The notes: a model not told the origin generated them from the letters alone. Shown: positions 15,595-24,491, counted from the first letter of the stretch. The stretch: DNA of 64,000 bases from Collinsella stercoris DSM 13279 (GCF_020735465.1 NZ_CP085935.1:1550001-1614000), one strand, 5' to 3'. Program-made: numbers and translations.

Positions 15595-17016
15595 ATGACC
15601 ACCACCTCTTCCTCCACCCCGTCCAAAACCGTCGCCATTGTTGGCTGCACGCACGCCGGCACCTTTGCCGCTCAGGCCATCCTCACCGCGCACCCCGACT
15701 GGACGGTCCACGTGTTCGAGCGCAACGACACGCTGTCGTTCCTGTCCTGCGGCATCGCGCTGTGGGTGGGCGGCCATGTGAGCGACCCCAACCGCATGTT
15801 CTACTCCTCCCCCGCCGCCCTTGCCGACCTGGGCGCGCGCATGCACATGCAGACCGACGTGCTTTCCGTCGACGTCGCCGGCAAGTCCCTTGTGGCCCGC
15901 GACCTCAACACGGGCGAGGAGACCGGCTACACCTTTGACAAGCTCGTGGTGACCACCGGCTCCAAGCCCGTGGTGCCGCCGATCCCCGGCCTGGCCGAGG
16001 GCCTTGAGGACGGCCGCGTGATGCTGTGCAAGAACTGGGACCACGGCAAGGCCATCAAGGATCACGCCATGAAGGCGAAGGCCGTGGCGGTGATCGGCGC
16101 GGGCTACATCGGCGCCGAGCTGGTCGAGCAGTTCAGCGAGGCCGGTGTGCACGCGATCCTCGTCGACGGGCTCGACCGCGCCCTTGCCAAGAATTTCGAC
16201 GCGCCCATCACCGAGCAGGTCGAGGCCGCCTACACCGAGCACGGCGTCACGCTCGCGCTTGGGCAGATGGTGACCGAGTTCCGCCTTTCCGAGAGCGGCG
16301 CGGGCGTCACGGTGGTCACGACCGCCGGCGAGTACGAGGTCGACTACGCCATCATGGGCGCGGGCTTCCTGCCGCGCACCGACCTGTTCGAGGGCCAGCT
16401 CGAGATGCTGCCCAACGGTGCCATCAAGACGGACGAGTACATGCGCGCGTTCCTTGCCGACGGAACCGAGGCCTGCGCCGACGTCCTGGCCGCCGGCGAC
16501 TCCTGCACCGTGCTGTACAACCCCACGGGCACCTACGACTACATCCCGCTGGCCACCAACGCCGTGCGCCAGGCGCTGCTTGTGGGCGCCAACGTTGAGG
16601 AGCCCGTGCAGAAGTACATGGGCACGCAAGCCACCAGTGCCGTGCAGCTCTACGACCTCTCGCTTGCGGCGAGCGGCCTGACCCAGGCGGGCGCCGAGGC
16701 CCGCGGCGTCACCGCCCGCTCCACCACCCTCGTCCAGGACTACCGCCCGGACTTCATGCTCACCACCACGCCCGTGACCTGCACGCTCACCTGGGATCCC
16801 CAGACCCGCCGCGTGCTGGGCGCGCAGTTCATGTGCCGCCACGACGTGGCCGAGGCCGCCAACGCGATCTCCGTCGCCATCCAGGCGCGCTTCACCATCG
16901 ACCAACTAGCGGGCGTCGACCTGTTCTTCCAGCCCAACTTCTGCCAGCCGGTGAACTTTATCGGCGCCGTGGCCATGCAGGCCGTGGCCGAGCAGAACGC
17001 GAGCGACGCCGCGTAG
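15595..17016 (+). CDS. nox: NADH oxidase (CoA-disulfide reductase family flavoprotein)
   Basis: This 473-residue FAD protein has two Rossmann folds (AIVGCTHAGTFAAQ at 12-25 and VAVIGAGYIGAELVEQF near 165) and the redox-active Cys in LSFLSCGIALWVGG (about 50), as in water-forming NADH oxidases. The second FAD motif DVLAAGDSC lies near 300 and the dimerisation domain ends the protein. It oxidises NADH with oxygen and would protect an anaerobe and regenerate NAD. The start is set by AAGGAG 8 bp before ATG at 15595; a 34-codon upstream extension is rejected. A strong terminator follows, so it is monocistronic. Confidence 0.9.
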   Translation: MTTTSSSTPSKTVAIVGCTHAGTFAAQAILTAHPDWTVHVFERNDTLSFLSCGIALWVGGHVSDPNRMFYSSPAALADLGARMHMQTDVLSVDVAGKSLVARDLNTGEETGYTFDKLVVTTGSKPVVPPIPGLAEGLEDGRVMLCKNWDHGKAIKDHAMKAKAVAVIGAGYIGAELVEQFSEAGVHAILVDGLDRALAKNFDAPITEQVEAAYTEHGVTLALGQMVTEFRLSESGAGVTVVTTAGEYEVDYAIMGAGFLPRTDLFEGQLEMLPNGAIKTDEYMRAFLADGTEACADVLAAGDSCTVLYNPTGTYDYIPLATNAVRQALLVGANVEEPVQKYMGTQATSAVQLYDLSLAASGLTQAGAEARGVTARSTTLVQDYRPDFMLTTTPVTCTLTWDPQTRRVLGAQFMCRHDVAEAANAISVAIQARFTIDQLAGVDLFFQPNFCQPVNFIGAVAMQAVAEQNASDAA

Positions 17017-17045
17017 GTTCCAGCACACAACGCCCCATGAACGGC

Positions 17046-17091
17046 ATCCGCCCCGTACCGCTTGTTGTGCGATACGGGGCGGATTCTTGTT
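17046..17091 (+). terminator. Terminator of nox
   Basis: ATCCGCCCCGTA and TACGGGGCGGAT form a 12-bp stem followed by TCTTGTT about 30 bp past the nox stop codon. Confidence 0.8.
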
Positions 17092-17117
17092 GCGCGCGGG
17101 CGGTGTGCCGCGCGCGG

Positions 17118-18317
17118 CTACTTAACCTTGACGAACGTCCAAACCACCACGTCGCCATCGGAGAGCTTGTATGAGCTGCAGGCCGTGCTGGGCATCGAGC
17201 CGTTGACCGTGTAGGTCCAGCCGGTCTGGGCGTCCGCGGCGACGCCGTTGATCGACGTCACGTACGCGCCAAAGGCCCCCCAGCTGGCCTGGGCCGACCA
17301 CCCGGCGCTCGCAAGGGCGTCGTACACCGTCGCGCCCTCCTCGAACGTCAGCGTCACGGGGCCCGAAACGCCCCCGCCGCCCAGGCTGCCATCGGCGGAG
17401 ATGGTAACCGAGACCCTTTTGGGCTGGTCTTGCCCCGATCCGGGAGCGCCTCCCGCCGATCCCCCGCCGTTGGAGGATGAGCCCCCAGAACCGGAACCGG
17501 AATTTCCGCCTGCCCCGCCATTCGAGTTGCCGCCGGAGCCGCCGTTCGAACCGACGCCGGAGTTACCGCCCGCGTTACCGTTCGAACCGCCCGCCGAGTT
17601 GCTCGAGCCGTTCTCGTTATTCGAAGCCCCGCGATCCGATGTGTCGGAAGTTCCCGAGTCGGACGAGGGGTCTTCCGAAGAGGAGGAATCTCCGTTCGAG
17701 TCGCTCTTGTCCGCGGCGCCCGCTTTGTCGCGAGAGGAGCCGCCCTCGGCGCCTTCGGAACGCGCCGAGGCATCGTCATCGGGATCGGCCCCATCCGCAG
17801 AGGAACTGCCGCTCCCCGCCACGAGCTCCGCCAATCCGGCATGGGGAGCAGAGGCTCCACCCGTCACGAGCGACCACGCGGACACGCCGATCAACGCCAC
17901 GCATATGCAGGCGCCCACTGCCGCCATGAGCAGGCGCGCACGCGGTATCGACGTGCATTGGGCAGGTGGGCCCGCAGGGGCGGTGGAATCTCCAGCCGCG
18001 CCCATCACCACCGAGCGAACCGCGTCGTCCGGGGCGCTGCCTGCGTGCGCCTCCGCCGCGGCAGCCGCACGTCCTGCACCCGGCCCCGCCTCGGCGGCCG
18101 CACCGCTTGCGTGCGGCACGGCCTCAGCAGCCGCACCGCCTGCGCTCCGCTCCGTCTCGGCAGACGTATCCTCCATGTGCACGCCCGCATCGGCAGCCGT
18201 ATCCTCCGCGCACGGCGCCTCTTCGGCAGCCGTATCCTCCGCGCACGGCGTCTCTTCGACAGCCGCCTCGTTCTCTAAAGGTTCTTCGAAACCGTTGCTC
18301 GCATCCTTCTTGTTCAT
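17118..18317 (-). CDS. Membrane-anchored DUF4430 (transcobalamin-like) protein
   Basis: The 399-residue protein has three parts. Residues 1-125 are cytoplasmic and rich in Ala, Glu and Asp, with repeats of ETPCAEDTAAEE type. A membrane helix follows (about 128-152; LLMAAVGACICVALIGVSAWSLV). An extracellular Ser/Gly/Asn-rich linker of about 140 residues ends in a C-terminal DUF4430 domain (about 305-399; VTLTFEEGATVYDAL, TGWTYTVNG, LSDGDVVVWTFV). DUF4430 resembles the C-terminal beta domain of transcobalamin. The start lies 12 bp past the stop of the riboswitch-controlled upstream gene, with GGAG before it, so the two are one operon. A role in cobalamin capture at the cell surface is inference. 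Confidence 0.8.
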   Translation of the reverse strand: MNKKDASNGFEEPLENEAAVEETPCAEDTAAEEAPCAEDTAADAGVHMEDTSAETERSAGGAAAEAVPHASGAAAEAGPGAGRAAAAAEAHAGSAPDDAVRSVVMGAAGDSTAPAGPPAQCTSIPRARLLMAAVGACICVALIGVSAWSLVTGGASAPHAGLAELVAGSGSSSADGADPDDDASARSEGAEGGSSRDKAGAADKSDSNGDSSSSEDPSSDSGTSDTSDRGASNNENGSSNSAGGSNGNAGGNSGVGSNGGSGGNSNGGAGGNSGSGSGGSSSNGGGSAGGAPGSGQDQPKRVSVTISADGSLGGGGVSGPVTLTFEEGATVYDALASAGWSAQASWGAFGAYVTSINGVAADAQTGWTYTVNGSMPSTACSSYKLSDGDVVVWTFVKVK

Positions 18318-18329
18318 ACGCACTCCAAC

Positions 18330-21311
18330 CTATGCGCGGCGCCGCATGCGCACAAGCCACGCGCCAATCAGCACCAGACCGATGACGCCGGCGACCAAGC
18401 CTGCCACCGAAAGCATCCGGACGGAATCCGCCTGCTCACCGTCGGTGTCGCCGCCCTTGCGGACGTTCTTGCCGGCAGTGGCGCTCAGCGCACCGGACGC
18501 CTGCTCGGCATCCCGCTCATCCCCGTCGCCCTCAGGCTCATTGGTGTCCTCAGATGCAGTCTCCGCACGCGCCAAGGGCTTCTTTCCAGGAACCATCGCG
18601 GTGCCCGCCGGAGCCTTCCCGCTGCCCGCGGCGTTGTCGCCCTTAGAGCCCTCGTCTCCCGAGCCGTCGGCGCCGGAGTTGGTGTCGTCGCCCCCAGGCT
18701 TCTGCACGCCATCGTCCTCGGACTCCGGCGTGTCGCCCTCCGGCTTCTCCGGCTTGTCGGGGTTATCGGTCTCGGGCGGCTCCTGATCATCGGAGCCGTC
18801 GCCGCCCACGCCCGCAATGGCGAACAGGGTGCCCGAGTCGTTCACGTAGTACAGCGACCCGTCGGGGCCGACCGTGATCGAGCCCATGCAGTAGTTCTGC
18901 TTGTCCTCGCTCGGCGTGTAGATGCGCGAGGCGGTCGCGTCGCCCACGCGGTAGCGATACACCCCTCCGGGCAGGCTGTTCGCCGTGAAGTACACATAGG
19001 TTGCTCCACCCTGCGTGGAAACGACCGGGGCGCTCATGACATTCGAGCCCTCGAGCTCAGTGCCGTCCGCCGAGGTGATCGAATGCTCGACCTGCAGCGT
19101 CTTGGCATCGATGACCGCCAGCACGCCGCAGCGCGCCTGTCCGCCCGAAGACCCCTGGACAAGCTGGCCGCCAACGTACAGGCGGCCGCCCGCAAGGGTC
19201 GGCGTGCCCGTCGAGGCGGAGGCGAACTGGACCTTGCCGGCCTCGCTCAGCTCGCCGTCCGCGCCCACGCGCACCTTATGCAGCACGCCGTCCACCGTGA
19301 CCACGTAGACCGTGGATCCGTCCGGGTCCGCGACGACCGTCGAGCGCACACGGGCGCCCAGATCCAAGCCCTCGCCCACGCGCGTGCCCCGCTGGGAGTC
19401 GACCGCGTACACAAAGCCGGTGTCGTCGCCCATCACCAACAGCGAGCCGACGGCCGCGGCGCCCGCCCAGTAGTACCCGGCGTCCGCGTTCTCCGTCTTC
19501 CACTTGACCGAGCCCGTCTTGATATCGACGCACACCAGGTAGCCGCCGTACGAGGCGCTCCAATCCGCCGCCGCCGTGCCAAAGTACACGCACCCGTCCT
19601 TGACGATGAGGGTGCTCAGCGACTGCTGCTCGCCGCCCTGCTCGTTTGCCGGGAGCTTCGCCGTGACCCACACCGTGGTGAGCGCATCGGCCGTGAGCGC
19701 CTGAAGGCGTCCCCCGGAGAGCGGCACGACGACCACGCCGTCCGCATACACCATGCGCGCGATCGAGTCGATGGGGGCGGCCAGGGCGCCCTCGCGAACG
19801 GTCTTGCCCGTTGCGGGGTCGATCTGCAGCAGCTTGGCCCCCGCGGCGATGTAGACGTACGAGCCCACGTAGATGGGGTCGGAGACGTTGGTGGCCCAAT
19901 CGGCAGAGTCCTTGATCGAGGACACCCAGGACTCCTTCACCTCGCCCGTGGGAGTCGCGGCCTCGGTATTCGACCCGCTGGCATAGCCCGGCCACGCGCT
20001 CTCCCACTCGGGGCGCGGCGCGTCAGGATCGGGCACGACGGGCAGCGGCTCGGGCAGATCTTCCTCAAAGGCGGAATACGCCCACGTCACCGCGTCGCCC
20101 GCCTTGAGCATCACGCTGCCGGCGCCCAGCTCGGACGCCGTGCCGTTGACGAACAGCTGCCAGTACTTTCCGGTCGCCTGGTCCCAGCCGAGCGCGTCGC
20201 CCGTGTAGGGCGAGGTGATGGTGTTGAGGTACCACCCGTAGCTGCCCGTTCCGTAGTCGGCCTTAAGACCCGCCTCCTTAAACAGGAGCTCGGACGCCAC
20301 CGCGGCAGCCATGCCGTTTTCGACGGTCAGGCGGGTGTTTGACGCCCAGGTCACGTTGTTGCCGTTGGCGTCGGGCCCTACCACCGAGACCGACACCTCG
20401 AATGCGCCGACAGGGGGAATGCCGTCCCCGAACGCGGAATACGCCCACGTCACGACGTCGCCCGCCTTGAGCGTCACGCCGCCGGCGCCCAGCTCGGACG
20501 CCTCGCCGTTGACGAACAGCTGCCAGTACTTTCCGGTCGCCTGGTCCCAGCCGAGCGCATCGCCCGTGTAGGGAGAGGTGATGGTGTTGAGGTACCACCC
20601 GTAGTCACCAGTCCCGTAGTCGGCCGTCAAACCGGCGCGCTTGAAGAGCTGCTCCGAGGCATCTGCCGCCGTCGAGCCATCCTCCATCTCAAGGGACGTG
20701 CTGGGGGCCCAGTACGCATGGGCGCCGTCGGCATCGGGACCGACAACCGCGAGCGTCACGTTCAGCTTCTGGGCGTCTTCCGCGTCCTCCTCCTGGGAAT
20801 CTGCGGATTCCACGGCGCTTGCGTCTTCCGCAGCGTCGTCGCGGTCCGCTCCGGCCTGCGTCGAGTCCGGACGCCCGGTTGCCGTCACGCCGGCGGCGAG
20901 CTGCCCGGCGCCGTCAGAGCCCTCGGGCTCATCGGCCAAACCGCCCGGGGTTTCCTGCTGGACATCTCCAGTCGCGCCCGCGCCGGCACCCGCCGAGCCG
21001 TCGACGGCATCTTCCTCCGGCGCGCCCTGCTCCGCGTGCACCGCGTCGTCTTGCGTCGCGCCTTCAGGTGCCGCACCGCCTGCAACAGGTGCACCCGACT
21101 CCGCACCCGGCTGTTCCGCGCCCTCATCGGAGGCCGCCGCGACCTCGGATGCGACCGGCTGAGATGCAGCCGCCACGGCCCCATCGATGCCCAACGCCTC
21201 GGCAAACGCCGCGGTCGGAACGGACGCGACCGTAAGGGCCGCCAGCAAGACTGCCGTTACCACGTGACGGGCAACGCCACAGCACGGCGCCGCCTTGTGG
21301 GATCTGAGCAT
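18330..21311 (-). CDS. Secreted cell-surface protein: two DUF4430 domains, PQQ-like beta-propeller, C-terminal membrane anchor
   Basis: The 993-residue protein has a Sec signal peptide (about 1-37, ending TAAFA), a long acidic Ala/Glu/Asp-rich stalk (about 40-180), two DUF4430 repeats (about 182-295 and 304-415) sharing GWYLNTITSPYTGDALGWD, a PQQ-type propeller (about 440-830, repeated VYxxxxDG/GKLLQIDPATGK-like blades), another acidic stretch and a C-terminal membrane helix ending RMRRRA. It should be displayed on the surface. ATG at 21311 follows GGGGGA and precedes the signal peptide. A cobalamin-type riboswitch occupies the leader, so expression should fall when cobalamin is plentiful. 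Binding of cobalamin by the DUF4430 pair is inference. Confidence 0.85.
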   Translation of the reverse strand: MLRSHKAAPCCGVARHVVTAVLLAALTVASVPTAAFAEALGIDGAVAAASQPVASEVAAASDEGAEQPGAESGAPVAGGAAPEGATQDDAVHAEQGAPEEDAVDGSAGAGAGATGDVQQETPGGLADEPEGSDGAGQLAAGVTATGRPDSTQAGADRDDAAEDASAVESADSQEEDAEDAQKLNVTLAVVGPDADGAHAYWAPSTSLEMEDGSTAADASEQLFKRAGLTADYGTGDYGWYLNTITSPYTGDALGWDQATGKYWQLFVNGEASELGAGGVTLKAGDVVTWAYSAFGDGIPPVGAFEVSVSVVGPDANGNNVTWASNTRLTVENGMAAAVASELLFKEAGLKADYGTGSYGWYLNTITSPYTGDALGWDQATGKYWQLFVNGTASELGAGSVMLKAGDAVTWAYSAFEEDLPEPLPVVPDPDAPRPEWESAWPGYASGSNTEAATPTGEVKESWVSSIKDSADWATNVSDPIYVGSYVYIAAGAKLLQIDPATGKTVREGALAAPIDSIARMVYADGVVVVPLSGGRLQALTADALTTVWVTAKLPANEQGGEQQSLSTLIVKDGCVYFGTAAADWSASYGGYLVCVDIKTGSVKWKTENADAGYYWAGAAAVGSLLVMGDDTGFVYAVDSQRGTRVGEGLDLGARVRSTVVADPDGSTVYVVTVDGVLHKVRVGADGELSEAGKVQFASASTGTPTLAGGRLYVGGQLVQGSSGGQARCGVLAVIDAKTLQVEHSITSADGTELEGSNVMSAPVVSTQGGATYVYFTANSLPGGVYRYRVGDATASRIYTPSEDKQNYCMGSITVGPDGSLYYVNDSGTLFAIAGVGGDGSDDQEPPETDNPDKPEKPEGDTPESEDDGVQKPGGDDTNSGADGSGDEGSKGDNAAGSGKAPAGTAMVPGKKPLARAETASEDTNEPEGDGDERDAEQASGALSATAGKNVRKGGDTDGEQADSVRMLSVAGLVAGVIGLVLIGAWLVRMRRRA

Positions 21312-21354
21312 GCAGATTCCCCCTTCAATCCAGGGCCCCGCCCATCCCTTTGGG

Positions 21355-21540
21355 CATTTGCAGGCAGAGAGGCGATCCGACTTATCCCTGTGCCGCACGC
21401 GCGCGCCGTCCGATCTGCAGCGCGCCCTCGCATGCGCGGGAATTACGGTTACTGGAATAGCCGGGGACTTGCACCCCGATTCTCCTGGCCACACGGGAAC
21501 CCCGTGCGGCCGTGCGTCTCCGCACCATCCACCGAGCCAT
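21355..21540 (-). promoter_or_regulatory. Cobalamin (B12) riboswitch
   Basis: The minus-strand leader contains, in order, AGGAGAATC, GGGGTGCAAGTCCCCGGC, CCAGTAACCG, and the B12-box-like AAGTCGGATCGCC. This matches the conserved core order of the cobalamin riboswitch class. It ends about 45 bp before the start codon of the DUF4430/propeller gene, so it can control translation or early termination. Confidence 0.82.
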
Positions 21541-21602
21541 TGATATGTATCCGGGTCATCATAGCGTATGCCGCCCCGTCAAGCAGCTCGCGCGCTTTTT
21601 GG

Positions 21603-22622
21603 CTACATCGCGGGCGGGCGATTCTCGGCGACCACGCCCACCACGGGGTGCGGGACGTACGGCGCCTCGATGCGCGCGATCTCCTCGAGCGTGAGCGTCA
21701 GCTCGGTCGCGGCGACGGCCCCGTCGATGTGATGCGGCTTGGTAGCCCCCACCACCGGAGCGGTCACCTTGGTGAGCAGCCAGGCGAGCGCGACCTCCGT
21801 CATGGTGACGCCGCGCTCCTGCGCGATGTCCGCCACCGCCTGGATGATCGGCGCGTCGACGTCCGCCGTGCCGTCGTACTTGCCATGCGCGTACGCGTCG
21901 AGCTGCAGGCGCTTGCTCGTCTCGCCCGGATGCTTGGACAGACGGCCGCCCGCCAGCGCCGAATACGGCGTGAGCGCGATGCCATGCGTCGCCGCAAGCG
22001 GCACCATCTCGCGCTCGTCCTCGCGGGCAATCGCGTTGTAATGGCCCTGGTAACTCACGAACGGCGTCCACCCGTTTGCCCGGGCGATCGCGTTGGCCTC
22101 GGCAAGTTGCCACGCATAGCAGTTGGAAATGCCCAGTGCGCGAATCTTGCCCGCGCGCACCTGCCGGTCGAGCGCCGGCAGCAACTCCTCGATGGGCGTG
22201 TTCCAATCCCACATGTGGTAGATGTAGAGGTCCACGTAGTCCATGCCCAGGCGCGCGAGGCTCGCGTCGAGAAGGCGCTCGACCTTGGCGTCGACCGACT
22301 CCGTGCCGTGCTCGCCCGGCATTTCCCCCGCCGGCGCATGAAGGCTCCCGAGCACGAATTTGGTCGCCACAACCACGTCCTCGCGGCGCGCCAGCGAGGC
22401 CAGCGCGCGGCCCACGTACTCCTTGCTCGTTCCGTTTTGATAGCCCATGGCGGTGTCGAAGAAGGTGATGCCCTCGCTCAGGGCCTGGGCGATGATGGCC
22501 TTCGAATCGTCATAGCCCAGCGTCCACGCGTGCTGGCCGCTGCCGGGGTCGCCAAACCCCATGCAGCCCAAGCAAATGCGCGAAACCTCGATGTCGCTGG
22601 TTCCCAGCTTTGCGTAGTGCAT
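21603..22622 (-). CDS. Aldo/keto reductase
   Basis: This 339-residue NADPH-dependent oxidoreductase of the AKR superfamily reduces aldehydes and ketones. It shows GTSDIEVSRICLGCMGFG at the start, the catalytic Tyr region TFFDTAMGYQNG, the Lys region VVATKF, the catalytic His in YIYHMWD, and the cofactor loop GATKPHHIDGAV near the C-terminus. ATG at 22622 has AAAGGGA upstream. Its promoter has a 19-bp spacer typical of MerR-regulated promoters and closely resembles the promoter of the nearby merR gene. Regulation by that MerR in response to electrophile or aldehyde stress is inference. Physiological substrate unknown. Confidence 0.88.
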   Translation of the reverse strand: MHYAKLGTSDIEVSRICLGCMGFGDPGSGQHAWTLGYDDSKAIIAQALSEGITFFDTAMGYQNGTSKEYVGRALASLARREDVVVATKFVLGSLHAPAGEMPGEHGTESVDAKVERLLDASLARLGMDYVDLYIYHMWDWNTPIEELLPALDRQVRAGKIRALGISNCYAWQLAEANAIARANGWTPFVSYQGHYNAIAREDEREMVPLAATHGIALTPYSALAGGRLSKHPGETSKRLQLDAYAHGKYDGTADVDAPIIQAVADIAQERGVTMTEVALAWLLTKVTAPVVGATKPHHIDGAVAATELTLTLEEIARIEAPYVPHPVVGVVAENRPPAM

Positions 22623-22705
22623 ACATGTCCCTTTCGTCTTCGCAAAAGGCATCGCCGTCATGCGGAAAGCGAGCGCTCCCTAACAACCGGTTCCGCCTTG
22701 CGGCG

Positions 22706-22736
22706 ATTCTAGAGCCTGGAGTCGGCTCTAGGGCAA
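22706..22736 (-). promoter_or_regulatory. MerR-type promoter of the aldo/keto reductase
   Basis: TTGCCC, a 19-bp spacer and TAGAAT are present. An 8-bp inverted repeat CTAGAGCC/GGCTCTAG spans the spacer. This overlong spacer with a dyad is the hallmark of MerR-activated promoters. Confidence 0.75.
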
Positions 22737-22919
22737 GCGGAAAATCTCGGAGCATTTCAAAACGGGGAAACCCATGGACAGCAGACGACAGCCCTCCTAC
22801 AATCGCCTTGAACATATCGCCCCCTTCTCCGGATGGGGGCAGCGCGCGTGCGCCCACGCGCCGGCACCGTAGGACGTTGAAGGTGACCGGCATGTGGGCG
22901 CATTTTCAAAGGAGGAGAA

Positions 22920-23648
22920 ATGAAGCGCTTTGTGACCGAAGACTCGTTTTGGGAGCTGTTCCCCGGCGCGTCGTTTGGCGTCGTGGTCGCCCAGGGCATG
23001 AAGCCCGCCGCGGAAGTCGATGACGAGGCGCTCGCCGCGATCCGCGCCCTGCTCGCACGGGCGAACACGCGCGCCGAGCGCCACCTCGAGTCGCCCACGC
23101 TTTCCGAAAACCCCGCCGTGCGCGTGTGGCGCCAAGCCTACCAGCAATTCAAGACCAAGCGCGGTGCCCGTTGCTCCATCGAGAACCTGCTCAAGCGCGT
23201 GCTCAAGGGCAATCCCGTGGGCTCCATCTCGCCCTCCGTCGACATCTACAACGCCGTGAGCCTCACCTACGCGTTGCCCCTGGGCGGCGAGGACATCGAT
23301 GCGTTCGAGGGCGACCTGCGCCTGACCATCACGCAAGGCGGCGACGCCTTCCTGCCGCTCGGCGAGGGCGCCGAGGACGACCCCACGCTGCCCGGCGAGC
23401 TCGCCTACCTCGATGACGCCGGCGCGGTTTGCCGCTGCTGGAACTGGCGCGATGGCGTGCGCACCGCGTTGACGGACGACACGCGCAACGCCTTCCTGAT
23501 TGTCGAGTGCGTCGACCCCGACCGCCTGGAGGACTGCCGCGCCGCGACGGACGAGCTCGCCTCCCTGGTTGAGCAGCACCTGGGTGCCACCATCGCGGTC
23601 AAGGACCTCGTCACGAATGGCCACCGCGAGGTCGCCATCGAGGCGTAG
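22920..23648 (+). CDS. B3/B4 tRNA-binding-domain protein
   Basis: This 242-residue cytoplasmic protein is homologous to the B3/B4 editing domain of phenylalanyl-tRNA synthetase beta chains, found as a free-standing domain in many bacteria. Family features include NPAVRVWRQAYQQFKTKRGARCSIENLLKRV, SISPSVDIYNAVSLTYALPLGGEDID and the GVRTALTDDTRNAFLIVE core. The role of solo members is not settled; tRNA or amino-acid quality control is suggested from homology. The start follows AAAGGAGGAG. It is divergent from the aldo/keto reductase and separated from the next gene by a terminator. Confidence 0.85.
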   Translation: MKRFVTEDSFWELFPGASFGVVVAQGMKPAAEVDDEALAAIRALLARANTRAERHLESPTLSENPAVRVWRQAYQQFKTKRGARCSIENLLKRVLKGNPVGSISPSVDIYNAVSLTYALPLGGEDIDAFEGDLRLTITQGGDAFLPLGEGAEDDPTLPGELAYLDDAGAVCRCWNWRDGVRTALTDDTRNAFLIVECVDPDRLEDCRAATDELASLVEQHLGATIAVKDLVTNGHREVAIEA

Positions 23649-23674
23649 CTTGCCCGCGATCCAGCACACAGCAT

Positions 23675-23713
23675 AAAAACGGGAGGCGGCAGCTCTATGG
23701 GCTGTCGCCTCCC
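23675..23713 (-). terminator. Terminator between convergent genes
   Basis: GGGAGGCGACAGCCC pairs with its imperfect complement; the minus strand continues GTTTTT. It serves the small membrane protein gene and may also stop the convergent B3/B4 transcript. Confidence 0.75.
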
Positions 23714-23772
23714 ACGTTACGTCGTGACAGTTGGCACCGCCCCATGCGCGAGCCGGAATGTTCACAGCTGGC

Positions 23773-24012
23773 TCACAGCTGGCGGATCGGGGTTCCCTCA
23801 AGGTCTCGATGGGCGGCGTGCTCGTGCTCCGCGGGGGCGGCCTCAGATGGGCCGCAATCCATCTCCTTGCCCATATGGGAGACGTATTCCAAGCGTTCGT
23901 CGGTGGGCTTGGTCGCAACGGTCCACGAACGCATGATGCGCGGAATGGCGATCCAACCCGCCAGCGCGCACACCACCAGCAGCAGTACAAAGAACATCAG
24001 GTTGACAGACAT
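23773..24012 (-). CDS. Small single-pass membrane protein
   Basis: This 79-residue protein has one N-terminal membrane helix (about 5-24; LMFFVLLLVVCALAGWIAIP) and a soluble tail with His/Glu residues near the C-terminus (AEHEHAAH). The start ATG at 24012 is supported by AAAGGAG at 6 bp. No family is recognised. It is preceded by a region holding an inverted-repeat element and followed by a terminator, so it is monocistronic. The His/Glu tail could bind metal, but there is no direct evidence. Confidence 0.65.
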   Translation of the reverse strand: MSVNLMFFVLLLVVCALAGWIAIPRIMRSWTVATKPTDERLEYVSHMGKEMDCGPSEAAPAEHEHAAHRDLEGTPIRQL

Positions 24013-24460
24013 GACCGCTCCTTTCGACGTGGCCCGCACCGGCAATCGGCGCTCGATTGATATGGTTCTTCCTACCCCGGCTTTGACGGATTAACCATGC
24101 CTTTCCGCCAACGGAGGAATATGCCACGCGTGGAATCCCTCTGCTTGGGCAGTGACAACACACTCGAGCAAGAATTCAACGATTTGTTGCAGTCAAATGT
24201 CTCCCTTGCAAGTATCGCCTTGATCTTGCTCAGCAAAAGACGAGGTCAGCGCTTTGGCAGTATTATGCTTACTTGATATCTCCCTCTTTGACTGCAACAA
24301 AACGATACCTTTTGCGTTCAAAGCGGAGACAAAGCATTGGAGCCACGTCATCTATGCGCCCAGTGAGCAGACGCACCGCCTTGACGTTGGCGGTTTTCCA
24401 TACCTTTCCGTCAATGCCACACCGCACGCGCCGTATTTGGGCAACTCAAAGAATAGCTTC
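24013..24460. other. Intergenic region with an imperfect 131-bp inverted-repeat element
   Basis: Lower-GC than its neighbours. It contains the element at 24178-24308 and the promoter of merR at its right end. No gene is supported. Confidence 0.55.
24178..24308. repeat. 131-bp imperfect inverted-repeat element
   Basis: TTGTTGCAGTCAAA is exactly repeated in inverted orientation at the two ends, with further partial matches outward (CGATTT/CGTTTT) and inward (CAAGTA). The total size and arm layout resemble the 140-bp elements elsewhere in the window, but the sequence differs. Confidence 0.6.
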
Positions 24461-24491
24461 TTGCCCTAAAGCTCGCTCCAGATACTAAGAT
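24461..24491 (+). promoter_or_regulatory. MerR-type promoter of merR
   Basis: TTGCCC, a 19-bp spacer and TAAGAT precede the regulator gene. The spacer shares CTCCAG and flanking TA-AGC with the aldo/keto reductase promoter spacer, suggesting one regulator binds both. Confidence 0.7.
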
